In this document: one piece after another, positions 37,891 to 38,186 of the stretch
Layout: each line of letters opens with the position of its first letter
How positions within the stretch are numbered: position 1 is the stretch's first letter
From: Chthoniobacterales bacterium
Lineage (GTDB): Bacteria > Verrucomicrobiota > Verrucomicrobiia > Chthoniobacterales > JACTMZ01
Reading direction: 5' to 3'
DNA length: 38,186 nucleotides
NCBI GenBank assembly: GCA_018883245.1
Contig: VEQL01000024.1
Location: forward strand, 1-38,186
Notes under the pieces: model-generated
What the model was told of the DNA's origin: nothing
The model's database searches: none
Seen by the model: only the letters and a program-made list of their open reading frames with translations
Translations under genes and position numbers: made by a program

Positions 37891-38186
37891 AGCCAATCTG
37901 CCGGTCCGGAGGAAAAAGGCCGGATCCCGCGGCTCGGATGAGCTGATTTTGCGCTTTTTGCATAGAACCTATCCCAAAACCTGGCGCGGTGGCGTTGCGG
38001 ATAATTTTCGTTTGTGGCAAGGAGCAAGCGATGTGGCTGTATCCTCTGCGATACAGTCTCGAGCGCCGCGACGCAGCCACGGAAGAAAAGCGCCGCAACC
38101 CTCTCGGGCAGGGCCATGGCGGGGCGTCTGGCGGCGTTGCTTCGCCAGTCACGATGCGCAGAGGCATCGCTCCCTGCTCGCGCCTT
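37891..38186. other. Unassigned end of the window
   Basis: Beyond the rplM promoter there is no convincing gene. Several open frames exist on the minus strand (for example 37859-38167 and 37887-38117), but their sequences look like translated GC-rich noncoding DNA. A small hairpin, CTGTATC (38037-38043) with GATACAG (38050-38056), lies in the middle, and ATAGAACCTATCCCAAAACC starts near 37963. It could be part of a repeat or of a gene regulatory region continuing past the window; I cannot decide. Confidence 0.4.

Overview
This window reads as bacterial chromosome, GC-rich and densely packed, with about 37 protein-coding genes and no rRNA or tRNA that I can see. The gene set and protein style suggest a Verrucomicrobiota-like, respiring, diderm bacterium: paired bactofilins, a LexA with its own palindromic operator, lipoprotein signal peptides, NADH dehydrogenase membrane subunits, and a circularly permuted ATP-grasp / Alpha-E / transglutaminase cluster. 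The phylum assignment is an inference from resemblance, not from a marker-gene tree.

Layout. 1-5110: the end of a class I aminotransferase, a Cys-rich lipoprotein, ychF, a Nif3-like gene overlapping a 3-methyladenine DNA glycosylase, a 37-residue lipoprotein, an L,D-transpeptidase and asd. 5108-6830: lexA, a divergent Roadblock-like gene and a YbgC-type thioesterase. 6935-12340: speA followed by the ATP-grasp / Alpha-E / transglutaminase module. 12450-14080: purE-purK. 14094-16241: a cytidylate-kinase-like protein and a secreted protein whose last 206 residues contain no Lys, Arg or His. 16339-23600: nuoHIJKLMN on the minus strand, tightly coupled. Upstream of nuoH lie two bactofilin genes, one carrying two zinc ribbons. 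25123-26528: an insertion sequence with 16-bp direct repeats at its borders and a transposase broken by two frameshifts. Upstream of it on the same strand are a dihydrolipoamide-dehydrogenase-like flavoprotein and an STT3-like membrane glycosyltransferase. 29632-35398: gyrB, recA, sucC and sucD on the plus strand. 35459-36466: a vapBC toxin-antitoxin pair and the remnant of a nucleotidyltransferase-like gene. 36471-37843: a secreted protein and rpsI-rplM. The last 343 bases hold a promoter for rplM and otherwise nothing I can assign.

How the genes fit together. Most of the window is core metabolism and information processing: lysine/threonine biosynthesis and peptidoglycan cross-linking (asd, L,D-transpeptidase), purine synthesis, the TCA cycle, complex I, DNA topology and repair, and ribosomal proteins. 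The parts that merit attention are the LexA operator (CTGG-N8-CCAG, overlapping the -10 and the start codon), the ATP-grasp peptide-ligase module directly behind arginine decarboxylase, the polyanionic secreted protein, the zinc-ribbon bactofilin between a cytoskeletal bactofilin and complex I, the insertion sequence, and several promoters placed so close to start codons that leaderless or nearly leaderless transcripts are predicted (lexA, vapB, speA, rplM).
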